The translations under genes were made by a program, and so were the position numbers. Below are positions 9,370 through 20,882 of a stretch of DNA of 64,000 nt, piece by piece. Source of the stretch: Alectoria sarmentosa (Eukaryota > Ascomycota > Lecanoromycetes > Lecanorales > Parmeliaceae); NCBI GenBank assembly GCA_009733775.1, contig WOGZ01000057.1:62001-126000 (forward strand). Direction: 5' to 3'. Under the pieces are notes generated by a model. That model saw only the letters and a program-made list of their open reading frames with translations, searched no databases and had not been told where the DNA came from. The first letter of the stretch is position 1. Each line of letters starts with the position of its first letter.

Positions 9370-12300
9370 CCTCAACATCGGATAACGTATCTTATTAATA
9401 TCGTTATTATCGTCAAAATAAATCTCAAATAAATAAAAATGAAATTATATTAAAGTTTTATAGGTTTTTTAATTTTTTAATCATGATCAAAGATCGTAAA
9501 ATCGATATTATTATTAAAATCAAAATTAAGCATTTTTTTTATTCGCATTAAAAATTTAATATAATCGTTAAAGAATTGTATTATACTCATAATACGATTT
9601 ATAATTAAAATTAACGTTTATAAATATATTGAACTTTCGATATTATTTATTTTGATTTTAATGATCGTTTTCGTCAAATCATTATTGCCGCGAAAAACGC
9701 TTTATTAAAATATTAAAAATGAAAATCGTGAACTTATCAAAACGAACTTATTATCTTTTTAAAAATAAAATAAAATATAAAAATTAATATATCGACGATA
9801 TGTCGTTTATTAAAAAATAATAAAATTAATTATAAAATAAAATAAAAAATAAAACATATTCAAAATTCTCGACTACGTGCGAATTAATAAACATTTATAT
9901 TTAATACAATAATAAAACAATTCGTCTTTTTTAACGAATCGATATTTAAATAATAAATCGATTAACAATATATAATATATACTTTAATTAATTAATCGAC
10001 GAAATGAAATAATGATATAATGAAAAATCGCATTTGAAATATTTTATCAACATATATAATCGATAAATATTTATTATACATCGTAATTCGTGAAAATTAT
10101 TTCGATCAAAAAATCTTTTTAATTTGAATTTAACATAAATTATTATCACAATATAATTTATATTTCGATTTAAAAAACATAATGTGTTTAAATAACGTTA
10201 ATGTTCATTTTAATTTTTATATTGTGTAAATTATTAAAAAAATTAATTTTATAATTAAATTTCTTTCTTCTTATTTATCAAATTACAATTTAATCGAATT
10301 ATTATTTAATATTTTTAAAATCTAAATGCGACGACATTTCAAACGAATGTGATTTATCTTTTAAAACGATTTCGATAAATTTTTTCGATATGCGATTGAT
10401 TATAATGAATGTGATTAATATATTTAATAGCATTTTCAATTATAATTGAAAAATATATATTCGAAAATGATTATAAAACCTTAAAACGAGATTTTGAAAT
10501 ATGATTTTTAAAAAAAAATTAGCGCAAATTAAAAAGAATATAATTATATTTATATAAATTTAAGTTATATTATTAATGTATAATTTAAGTTTATTATTTC
10601 TCAAATTCGCCTTAACGTTACTCTCTTTCAATAAAATAATGTAAATTATTAATCGATTTTCGTTTAATATTTTATCGATTGATTTCATTATTGTTTTTTA
10701 TTTACATTTATTTATTTATAAATTCATTTGATTATTTAAATTTAATCGATTGTTTAAATATATTTAATTATTGTTTAAATACATTTATTTATTCATTTTT
10801 TTATTTTAAATTTATTAAGTTTTTAGTCGATAAATATTTTTTATGATACATTTTTTTGAAATCATATAAATCTTTTTTAAATTTCGTTATCAAATCGTTT
10901 AAGAGATCAAAATCAATAATTCGTTTATAAAGAATTAATAAACGTATCGTTTATTTTCTTTAAATAATTTATCTTTTATTTTTGTAACTTCACGATTTTT
11001 TTTCGTTTTAATAAATCGTTATTTTTTCATTTCGTTATTTATGTATCGAATCTTTTAATTTCAATAATTATTTATAATTTATTCTTTTTCGTTATAATTC
11101 ATTAAAATAAGATTAAACGACGAAATAAACGAAGATATTTAAAAAATCGATGTTGATGAATCATATCGAGATAAAACAATCGTTTATTAAAAAAACGATT
11201 ATTAAGAAACTGCTTATTGAGGAGAATAAAAAAAGATTTAATATTATTATTATTATTGAAAAAGATCGTAATAAAGTTATTGCGACGAAAGATTATAAAA
11301 AGAATAATAATATAATGAAAATGTATATTAAGACGAAAATTGTTAAGCATATTATTATTAATTATTCGATTCGATAATATCAATGAGGTTTTTCGTAAAT
11401 AATAATTTAAAAGATTTATGTTGATATTTAAGTAGTCGCTTTAAAATAAACCTTTTTTTCTCACATCTTTATTTAATTTTTGAATGTTTATCGTTATTGT
11501 TAATAAATTCTTAATTCGTTATTAATTTTTGATATAACAAAATCGATAATTATGTTAATAAAACATTATATTGTTTATAATATAAAGCAATAACTCAATT
11601 TTTCGTTTATAAAAAAATTAAAGTATAATGCTCGTTATTAAACGATGTTATAAAATAAAAATAATGTTTATTAATGCATTATTCGTCGAAGCACGTTCAA
11701 TTTTTGATTAATTAATTAACATAAATCTTTATAATCTCATTTTTATCTTATTAATCGATTAAGGCATTCATTTATTATGTTATTTTTATATGTTAATAAA
11801 AAAGCGAATTAATAAATAAATCGATAGCGTTAACAACTCTTTTCAATATTAAAAAATAATGATATTAATGATAATGATTTAAACATTTATAATTCGTTAA
11901 TATTTCTTTTATTAATTTCTGAGTTTGATTTTAACGATAACGATTCATTTTTTAAAAGATAAATTCTTTAAAATACGATTTTATTTAATAAATTTATGAT
12001 AATCGAATTTAATAATAACGATATAAAAAATCATTTCTTCGTCGAATTTTAATAAGTTTATAATAATATAAAGTTGTGTGTCGAGCACTTTAATATCGAA
12101 ATTATTACATAATTAATCTTTTATACGATTTTTTTTTTCATATAACATCACGAATCATCTTTTTTCGCTTTCATTTTTTCAAAAAAATTATCACATTATA
12201 TATGAAAAAAAACTCTTAATTCGTTAAAAGGTTTTTTTTCTCTTTATAATCAATTCGATTTTCGAAATCCTCGAAATTTAACGAATTTAAATTTATCAAT

Positions 12301-13663
12301 GTTTGATATATATATTTTTTTTTCTTTTTTTTAAGCCTTCTTTATAATAACGATAACGATTTTTTTTTATTTTTTTTAAATCTTTTTAATTATAATAACG
12401 ATGATCTTTTTTTGTTTTTTTTGAGCTTTTTTGATTATAATAATAATAATTTAATTTTATATTATTCGATTGCGTACATTTGAAAAAGAATTTTATCGTA
12501 AACGTATTAATTAAAGTTGCGATTGTTTAAATGTGATCTTTTTATTTATCTCGATCTTTTTTCGCTTATTTTACTTTTAAATAATATCGTTTATTATTTT
12601 TCTTATATTTTTATTTGCGATCTGCAAAACTTTAATGCGCGTTATATTCTTTTTACGTTGTTTTTAAATAAAAACTTATTTTTAAATCCTTTGAGCAAAG
12701 GCTATTTTAAAAAATGTAAAAAAACGAATATTGTTGCAAATACGAGACGATGAGAATATATTCAACGATGTGAAAACATTTATGCGTGCGAAAAACATAA
12801 TTATAAAGTTAAAATTTATATAAATTCGATTATTTGCGACATTTATTATTTGATTATATTAATAATATTAATAAACATTAATGCTACAATATAAAAATAT
12901 ATAAAAAAAAAAAACGAAAAATGTTAAAAATAATTACACATTTCAATTAATCACTCTTTATTTAATTATATTTTCATTTTTACAATTTATTATTTAATCA
13001 TCGATTTCTTTTTTCTTTTATTTAACATTATTTAAAATTATTATAAATAACATAAATTAATAAAAGATAAAATTAAAGTTATATTATAAACTCACATTTT
13101 ATCATATTGTTTTTTTAAATAAATCTCGCATATAAAGATTTGTTAATAAATCGTTTAATAACGTGTTTTTAATATAATTTAATTATTTAATACGTTATAT
13201 ACAAAAAGTGTAATTATAAAACTTTATCATTTCATTTTTTTTTATAATTTAATACGTGAAAGTTATATTAAAAAATTTCAAAATAAAGAAAAATTTTACT
13301 CAATTTTCAACATTCTTTGATAAAAAAATATATTATTTGATGTTGAAATTTGAATTTAATATTTTTTATTGTTTTTTTAATGCGAAATTTGTGAAATGAT
13401 TAAATAATATTTGATTAAATCGTTTATAATAACGACGTAAACCTTCTTATATTCAAAAACGTTTTATTTTACATTTTATATATTTATAAAAGATTTCGAC
13501 GTCGTGCGAAATATTCTCATTTATTAATGTTATTATTATCAAATTTTGATTTTATATCAAAAGAATATATTATTTTCGCTTTGTTTTTCGCTTTATTTTT
13601 TGCTTCGCTCTTCGCTTCGTTCTTCGCAAATTTCGTTATTTATATTTATTTATTTATCGCCGC

Positions 13664-13762
13664 GATAATGCAAATAAGTAAACAAATAAGTAAATAAATA
13701 AATTATCGTCGCGATAATATTTTATTTATTTGTTTGCTTATTTATTTGTTTATTTGTTTACA
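13664..13762. repeat. Long imperfect hairpin centred on a CG-rich palindrome inside the AT-rich block
   Basis: AAATAAGTAAATAAATAA-type sequence on the left is mirrored by TTATTTATTTGTTTGCTTA-type sequence on the right around ATTATCGTCGCGATAAT (about 13702-13718). A partial copy of the centre (TTATCGCCGCGATAAT) lies at about 13654-13669. It may be an internal inverted repeat of the transposon or a nested fragment. Confidence 0.6.
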
Positions 13763-14104
13763 CGATTATTCAAAAAAAAAAAAAGAGATTACGACGTTTA
13801 ATCGAGATAATAAATTAATTAATGCACGACATTTTCTTTAATACGTTATAACGTCGATTCGACGAGTATTATAATAAATATCTCAAAAATTTGTATATTT
13901 TAAGAAATTTTTTATATGATATCTGCGCGATTATTAAGACGCACGATATAATTAAATATTAATATCAATTTTAACGTCGCTATAAATGATAATTAATTGG
14001 GTTTTTCAATCAAATAAAATTGTAAATTTACTTTTTAATCATTGCATTATAATTCTTAATCGTTGCGAAAATCTATTTAATTACATATTCAACTTTTTTT
14101 GTGA

Positions 14105-14178
14105 TTATAATACAAAAATGTATGTGATGTGTTGCGACGAAAAACGTTAAGACATTTCAACTGGTTTTGAAAACGCTA
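14105..14178 (-). repeat. Right terminal inverted repeat of the DNA transposon relic
   Basis: This is the inverted partner of 9296-9369. It ends outward at GAAAACGCTA, and GC content returns to normal within about 100 bp. Confidence 0.85.
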
Positions 14179-14875
14179 ATTGCATTTATATATGACCTTC
14201 ACTTCATTTACATAAATCTATAAAATGATGAATATTGTGTATGTTATGTAAGAAAACGTGTAGGCGGAATTCAATGCTGCGGTGATTGCGATTCTAAAGT
14301 CATCAGATTTCTAAAAGCTGATTAAATATTCATTGAAACGTAGAGGATGAAAGAAATACAATATCACAATGATATTCTCATTTTTTGAATGTACACCAAG
14401 AAAATTCTCGACTCTTTGTCTCTCCTATCTTGATGAGTATACACTCGATTTTCAAGATTACAACGTGGTTAGAATTGCAACCATCGACTAGTCATGTTCT
14501 TATGTATTTGTCCTTGACATATGCAATATTCATCATTCTGTAGTTACGTTGAGCTGTGGGTGAGACTGAGACCTGATATTCCTGGATGCCATGATGCAGG
14601 CTGATGGGAAAATGAAAGTGGGAAGGATTTGGGGCCGATAAAAATGCATAGTCCAGGTTGTCCCTTGCCCTTTGGAGCCTTGACAACCGAGACTCGCTTC
14701 CCTGCTTGCCTGTTTGCCTGTTTGCCTGCTTCCCCGCTTCCACGCCTATCCGAGGGAGGGTTACATCTCGCAAGCTCAGCTTCAATGCGCACGTTCTATT
14801 GCAACGCGGGCTGGACACTGGATGCAGACAGGAATTAGCATCATGTGCCACTATTGAACATGTCGCATATCATTA
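14179..14875. other. Intergenic stretch with a short GCCTGTTT tandem repeat
   Basis: No supported gene. A CT/TG-rich tandem of an 8-bp unit (GCCTGTTT-like) lies at about 14701-14732. Overlapping open frames on both strands here are low-complexity products of that repeat. Confidence 0.5.
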
Positions 14876-16457
14876 ATGGATCAAGATCGTGAGGTACGGA
14901 AGCAGACCCGAATCCCCCACTTTTCGAAGTCTCTCAAGCATATTTCCTTCTACCTCTGCCTCTCCTTGTGTCAAAAGATTCTTGCCTGCCACCTACGCAG
15001 TATACCGTGTCTTTGGACCACAGAATCATGATTGTTACTACAGATCTTGCTCTATGTATCGTCTTCCCAATTCTCGCCATTATGGCTGTCGCTGGCCGCT
15101 TTTGGGCCCGGCATCTGAAGCATCTCGCTCTAAAGGCAGATGACTGGACAATACTTATTGCTCTGGTACTTGATATGGACCCAAAAAACTCCAACAACGA
15201 TACGTCTAATCTTTGTTAGATGTTTTGTATAGGAAGTGGTATTTTAGGTCTTGTCGGTAGGTGCCTGCTTTCTTCATTGGAATAATCATGTCCAATCCAA
15301 AAGGGTTCATGAACGCGTGTTGATTCCCATTAGGTGGCATCGATGGTGACCTAGGTGTATCGCAGCCGTTGGGACCCAACGGCTTTGCGCTTCCGAGTCC
15401 GAAGCTCTTGGTGTTCAAGAAAGTGCGCTTCATGGGTTCCTTTCTCTTCACTTCGAACCAAGTCATTTGACCGTCCACTGCAGGTCATATATTCCTCAAC
15501 AATCATTCTCGTCGGCTCGCTCACTTTTTCGAAACTCTCAATCTTGCTCTTCTACCGCCGTATCTTTCCCAAGCGTTCATTCAATACCCTCGTGTGGACA
15601 ATGTTTGGCATTAATACATTTTGGGGAATTGCATATACTTTTGTCTATATCTTCCAGTGTGTGCCGGTGGAGCAAGTGTTTACAACCGCAATCGGCGAGC
15701 CAGGTCGCAAGTGCTGGTCTCAAGCCGCCAATCAATCTTTTGCCATCTCGAGTATTATTCTGGACGTCATTATCCTCATTATGCCAATGCCATCGATCTG
15801 GGAATTGCAGATGCCTGTCCGCCAGAAATTGGTCGTTACTGGGATATTTTTTTTAGGAACAGTGTACGTACCCACCCCCAGGATTTCTCTCGGAGAAATC
15901 GGCTCAATCATCCAGTGTCGTGGTCATCGGTATTGTCAAGTGCGTTGCATTCTTTACAATCATCAATATCATCGAAAAGAACCATGATACCACACGTAAG
16001 TCAATCTTAATTCTATTAGAGTAAACATACTTTATAAATTTGGCAGACGACGCATAGCTCTGACTGAGATGTACCTCCACAATACTAATCTCATCCTGCA
16101 GGCGATGAAGCTCCTCTTTTCTACTATACAATCCCGGAATCCTGCCTATGCGTCGTCTCGGCCTGTCTCCCAACCCTCCGACCCCTCTCCCACGGCTTCA
16201 GCCCAAGATCCATTTTTGATAGCATATTTTCCGCCATCTCCCTGGGTTCCCGGGATTCAGACGCCTCTAGAAAATCCGGCAATGGTCACGCTTTCGGTCC
16301 AGAAAGCACCGTGGGTTTTGCAAAGATGAGCGAAGATGCGATGATCCAGAATCATATCGTGCGAGGATCGCGGCCGGAAACTGAGCTGGAGGACTTGAGC
16401 GATCGGAATGGCATTCAGATACATAGGGACTTTAGCCGGAGTGAGAGTATGGCATAG
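14876..16457 (+). CDS. Fungal rhodopsin-domain (PTH11-related type) integral membrane protein
   Basis: A seven-exon model (14876-14893, 15001-15165, 15220-15256, 15334-15422, 15484-15863, 15916-15995, 16102-16457) gives 374 residues and keeps one frame throughout. Diagnostic features of this seven-helix family are RFWARH, KADDWTILIAL after the first helix, LSILLFYRRIF, a helix after NTFWGIAY, CWSQAANQSFAISS, a long hydrophobic run ending VVVVIGIVK, and VVSACLPTLRPL before a hydrophilic Ser-rich tail. The family includes putative plasma-membrane receptors and proteins in secondary-metabolite clusters. The first exon (six codons) is tentative; an ATG at 15028 would also serve. The gene lies between two RIP-degraded elements yet reads through without a stop. 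Confidence 0.85.
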
Positions 16458-16822
16458 CGTATTGGAGATTTCGTGACCTATCTTCTGCATGAGATGAACC
16501 CTGCAGTATATTTTACATACATGACGACAAGTATGCCTTCATTCTAGTCTACCGGACCTTCATCACAGATACGCGGTGTTGAAGGGCTGAGTCGGTAGGG
16601 TGGACGTAAAAGGAGAAAAAGCATTGACAGAACATCCATTGGGCAAAGCGAAGGCTGAGCTCCCTTGTATTCCTTACTATCCCCGAACGATACCACTCCA
16701 AGCAAGCCTATGAAAGCTTTCATTTTAGCTCAACGGAAATTTCGAATCATATTCGCAGACTTCCTGGGGATTACTACATTTAAATCTATTGTGACCAGCA
16801 GGGGGTTTTTCAGTTCTCAAGG
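16458..16822. other. Short intergenic stretch before the LTR element
   Basis: Contains the 3' flank of the membrane-protein gene. No gene is seen. The target-site copy CATTT follows at 16823-16827. Confidence 0.5.
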
Positions 16823-16827
16823 CATTT

Positions 16828-17132
16828 TGTTGTTGGGAACAGATTACGCAGCGGAATAATTAATAGCCGACAGTAGGGTTAGGGCTTATGAATGACTGAT
16901 TATGATTATCATGAAAAATATAAGGAACAACATGCAGGTGAGCATGTTTCTAATTAAATACACGAGAATAAACCCTATGCTTTTATCAGATTTTTAAAGA
17001 TTTCATATCAAATATCGATCAACTCAGAGATATCTTTTTCGAATCATTTATCGAATTTATATGCTTCACTCATGATTGCATTAATAATATTTCATAAATG
17101 AATCAAGCGAGATAATTATTATTCTCATAACA
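16828..17132 (+). repeat. Left LTR (305 bp)
   Basis: Starts TGTTGTTGGGAACAGATTAC and ends CTCATAACA. Its first third keeps G and C that are A and T in the right LTR, while its last third is the more degraded copy. Confidence 0.88.
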
Positions 17133-17482
17133 CTTTCTCTTTATTATCTCTTTTAATTCAATCAAAAACGAAACGTTTTTATCTTGTTATATAATTTATA
17201 AGTCACTTTAAAAAGTCCCTTTTTTATGAACACTTCTTTTATTTAAAAATCATAAATTCATTTGAATTGAAACATTGTCATTATAACAAACTCACTTTCT
17301 GATTTTGACTTTTTTTGATCATTTGATTTAAAATACGAAACATTTTTCTTGATTAATATGATCGTATAAATTAATTTAAAGGTTCACTTTTTTATAAAGA
17401 TTCTCTTTGTTTAAAAATCCTCATATTTCAATTATTCATTTTTCATAAATCTTTCGCTTATACATTTAATAAATTTTTCGTA

Positions 17483-17594
17483 TCATTTATATGCTCGTAG
17501 GATTTTCGTATGTTCATATATTTGTAGAATTTTCGTATGTTATTTATATGCTCGTAGGATTTTTGTATGTTTATAACTCGTAAAACTTTCATAT
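17483..17594 (+). repeat. Degenerate tandem repeats inside the LTR element
   Basis: A unit of about 30 bp (TTTATATGCTCGTAGGATTT then TCGTATGT) occurs three to four times with variation. It is a possible internal subrepeat of the element. Confidence 0.6.
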
Positions 17595-18610
17595 ATTTGA
17601 CTTTCAGCCTTTATAAATTATTCGAATCTACTTTTTTTGATATTCTCTTCGAAGGTTATTATTATAATTATTTTGTGAATTGCTCTGATTGCTCCCTTTG
17701 AAGCTTTTATCGTCTTTATTCGAATCGATAAAACATTTATCAGCGTAATGCTCGAACTTTTCACATTTTCAACATTAAATGTGCGATTTGTTTTTGCGAT
17801 CGATATCGTTATTTCGATCTCTTTGATCTGTCTCATTATTTTGATAAATTCTTTTTTTAACAATTATAATAGCGATTCGATGCGTATCTTATTCGACACT
17901 TCGAAAACGTTTCATTGCAAATATCGAAATTAAATTATTCGATTGATTAAGAGTGTGTTTGATTATAACGTATTTCGTTCTCTAATAAACGTTCATTATC
18001 ACGATGATTATATATATATTTAACGACGACGTCTAAAGCGCAACATCTTTAATATTCATTCATAATTTCGTCAATGTAGCGCACATCTGATCGATAAACT
18101 CATCGGATTTTTTATAATACTCATAGAATTTTTGTAACAAAGACATGAAACGATTTTTGTCACTCAGATCATAAACGCGTTTCAAGACGTCTCAAATTCC
18201 TTTCGATAATTTTATCTCTATGATATGAATTTGTTATAACGACTTTATATAATTGATCAACAACGTTGCAATTCATTAATCGATCATTATTTAATTTCTC
18301 AATCTCTTTTATTCTTCAAAATCCGATTCGAATAGATTTTTTGATACGAAATTTCATAAACCTTTATCTCGAAAAAATCGTTCGTGTATATTCGATTATA
18401 TTCGAAAATTATGAAACTTTAACAAATCGAATCGAATATGCGATGTTTTGAATGTAAAGAAATTTGAATTGTTTAAATTGATTTATAAAAGTACGTTATA
18501 AGTCCATATCGCCGACGTCGAGGCGAATGTTTTATGTTTTATTAAATTCATAATCGTATATACGAGACAATAATGTAATCGAATCGTGATTGTTGATCGA
18601 GCTCATAATT

Positions 18611-18915
18611 TGTTATTAAAAATAGATTACGCAGCGAAATAATTAATAATCGACAATAAAATTAAGGCTCATAAATAATTGATTATGATTATCATGAAGA
18701 ACATAAAAAATAACATGCAGATGAGCATACTTTTGATTAAATACACGAGAATGAACCTCATGCTTTCATCAGATTTTTAAAAATTTCATATCAAATGTCG
18801 ATCAATTCAGAGATACCTCCCTCGGATCATCTGTCGGATTCATATGTTTTATTCATGGTTGCATTAATAATATTCCATAGGCGAATCAAGCGAGACAATT
18901 ACCATCCTCACAACA
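18611..18915 (+). repeat. Right LTR (305 bp)
   Basis: Direct repeat of 16828-17132. Its last third retains CCTCCCTCGG-type GC-rich sequence lost in the left copy. It is followed by the target-site copy CATTT at 18916-18920. Confidence 0.88.
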
Positions 18916-18920
18916 CATTT

Positions 18921-19841
18921 CCCAAACCTTGGGTACCGACGACTTCTTATTCAAATCCAAGGCAAGGAGTTGCAATGAAAGTAATAATGCAATCACAATG
19001 CTGCCATGAATGAAAAGGTAGCACGTGGGTAATAGAATTCGTCGTATGGAGGTGGCACATGGACACCGAAAGTCCTGCACATGCCAAAAGGCCCAAGACT
19101 TATGCGCCGAATATCGATAATGTCCAACCTGAAGGTGCGCTTAGAAGTGTTTCGAGATGGCGCCTAGATACAGCCCATTTCAGGGATAGATACCCGTAAC
19201 ACGCCCAGAATAGGTCCCTAAAGCTCAATCCCTGCACTCCCAGGAGATAATTATCGGGTCCCCACTACAGGTCTGCCTTCCGAGAGTAGGGATAGGGCTA
19301 CTACAAACGCTGTGCAGGACTTTTGCACGCCAAGAAATCCCGACAAGTCGATATTCTGGTGATAAAATCTGATCAATCAAGTGATATCTACGATTCATAA
19401 ACTGGAACATTTTGCGCCAGATATTTCGTTATAGAGCTATCCAGCATCCCTGATCATAGAGTGTACGACGACTTCTGTCACCCGCATGGGTAGGCGCCGA
19501 TTTGATCGGCCTGTGAACAGGGTTGAGATTGAGTTAGAAGAAAGGTAGGGGGTCACAGATCGCAAGTTGTACAGCTATTTTCAGGTGATGGTAATTGTCT
19601 CAGATGATGGGAATGTCAGGAAATATCGTAATCTTCACATGCCCCACTACGTCAGCCGAGCCCTGTCAAAAGACCCTCGTTCTTGCCCCACCTGCCCCTC
19701 GTTTCTGCAAGTCAAAAAGTAAACACGCCCCAATATTCTCTCTCCTTTCACAATTACATCTCCTCATAGGACACAATATCAAAGCAGACCACATCACAAC
19801 TACTCCAACATTCTTCCCGGTTCCTACCTTCATCACCAAAT
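18921..19841. other. Intergenic stretch downstream of the LTR element
   Basis: GC content returns to normal. Short open frames occur on both strands but none has a recognisable domain. The last 100 bp are pyrimidine-rich and look like the leader of the next gene. Confidence 0.5.
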
Positions 19842-20679
19842 ATGTCTGACGACCAATCCTCTTCTCTCAAGTCGTACATTGATTCTGCCAGTGGCACTGT
19901 CCAAAGTGCCTTGGGTTCCCTCACGGGAAATACTGGTGACCAGGTTAGTACTACAGTCTTCTATGTTCCTGAGGACTATCATTTTAGCTACATACACTAT
20001 CTGCATGCCAAGAACACGGTGACACTGTCTTTGCACTCTCTTCTTAATTGTCTCATCATCGCCCTAACACACTAGGACACAAGATGGCTTACGGCATGTG
20101 CAGACCAAAGGCGATGTTACCAAAGACAAGGCAGCAGCCGAGAAGGATGCATCCCACACCATCGGCAAGATTGGCCCTTATGCAGTCTCCTCCTCCGGCG
20201 GCATCTCATCCGATGACCCACGCCGCACCCAGGGCAGCTACGACCAAACCATGGGCTCCGCTAAAGAAGCTATTGGGGGCTTGCTTGGTGCTGAGGGGAT
20301 GAAGAAGGAAGGTCAACAGCAGAACGCGCAAGGGAAGGGAATGGAAGCTGAGGGCCAGCTTTCCGACTACGGCCACGGATTGAAGGACCGTGTTGGTGGT
20401 ACGGTTGGAGGAATTGCTGCCGGAATTTCAGGAGATCGGGAAAAGCAGTGAGTTATAATTTTTGAATTGAATGCTTCCCCATCCCACCAAAATTCAATTT
20501 CCAAGATGTGTGTCGACAGCATATAACCCTCTTTACATGTCTTGCAACCCAATCTCAAACTCTCCGAAGTAATGCTGACTCTGAACTCATCAAGGCAGGA
20601 ACAGCAGTTGAAGCATGATGATGCTAAAACGAAGCAGAGGAGCGCTGAGCAAGATATCCAGAAGCAGGCAGATGCTTAG
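19842..20679 (+). CDS. CsbD-like stress protein (Hmp1-type mismatch/cruciform DNA-binding family)
   Basis: Three exons (19842-19943, 20104-20447, 20595-20679) give 176 residues. The protein is hydrophilic, rich in Gly, Lys, Gln and Ala, and has CsbD-like repeats: SYIDSASGTVQSALGSLTGN, SYDQTMGSAKEAIGGLLGAE, and DRVGGTVGGIAAGISGDR. Fungal members are commonly annotated as mismatched base pair and cruciform DNA recognition protein Hmp1. Bacterial CsbD is a general-stress protein. No signal or membrane segment is present. The two introns (160 and 147 bp) are longer than most here. The acceptor at 20103 was chosen to keep the Lys/Asp-rich frame. The real cellular role is unclear. Confidence 0.8.
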
Positions 20680-20882
20680 GCGAGCTACGTGGGATTGCAT
20701 GAACGGATGTGGAGGGAGCGTTATACCAAGCTACAGTAGACAATCATGCGCTATCCAGAGAGCATTTGTATACAACTCATTTCAGATTCCTTATGCTGTG
20801 ACCGTCGCTAGCGTCTACCTGCCGTAATTTTCCCTAGAGACTGCAGAATCCCCGACATCTACCAGAACTCCGCCAGAGAGCA

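Larger units (their letters stand above)
9296..14178. mobile_element. RIP-degraded DNA transposon relic with 74-bp terminal inverted repeats
   Basis: The 4,883-bp block is bounded by two 74-bp inverted repeats matching at 67 positions. Both begin at the outside with TAGCGTTTTCAAAACCA. If TA is the target duplication, the ends are GCGTTTTC..GAAAACGC, compatible with a Tc1/mariner or Fot1/pogo-like element, though 4.9 kb is long for those. Inside, GC is extremely low and no frame exceeds about 95 codons. Remaining C and G sit largely in CpG steps while CpA looks depleted, as expected after RIP. Transposase coding capacity is destroyed. Nested insertions may explain the size. Superfamily is not determined. 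Confidence 0.75.
16828..18915. mobile_element. Short LTR element, RIP-degraded, with target-site duplication CATTT
   Basis: Two 305-bp direct repeats (16828-17132 and 18611-18915) begin with TG and end with CA. They align without gaps and differ mainly by transitions. The five bases just outside each end are identical (CATTT at 16823-16827 and 18916-18920), the signature of integrase-mediated insertion. The interior is only 1,478 bp and has no readable gag-pol, so this is a non-autonomous or internally deleted element. Heavy C-to-T and G-to-A change indicates RIP. No clear primer binding site or polypurine tract was recognised. The start (TGTTG..AGATTACGCAGCGG) resembles copia-type LTRs, which is a weak assignment. 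Orientation is unknown. Confidence 0.88.

Noticed and set aside
11102..11383. Overlapping Asn/Ile/Lys-rich open frames on both strands in the AT-rich block
   Set aside because: They are compositional artefacts of very high AT content, lie inside the RIP-degraded transposon and have no family-like pattern.
12517..12753. 78-codon Leu/Phe/Asn-rich frame in the AT-rich block
   Set aside because: Same compositional artefact; hydrophobic only because T-rich codons encode Phe, Leu and Ile.
16874..16884. TAGGGTTAGGG, resembling telomere repeat, in the left LTR
   Set aside because: Only about two units, located within a transposon LTR and absent from the partner LTR through G-to-A changes; not a telomere or interstitial array.
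17618..17933. Overlapping frames inside the LTR element that could be gag remnants
   Set aside because: No gag, protease or polymerase motif can be read, and RIP has altered most codons, so no protein assignment is justified.
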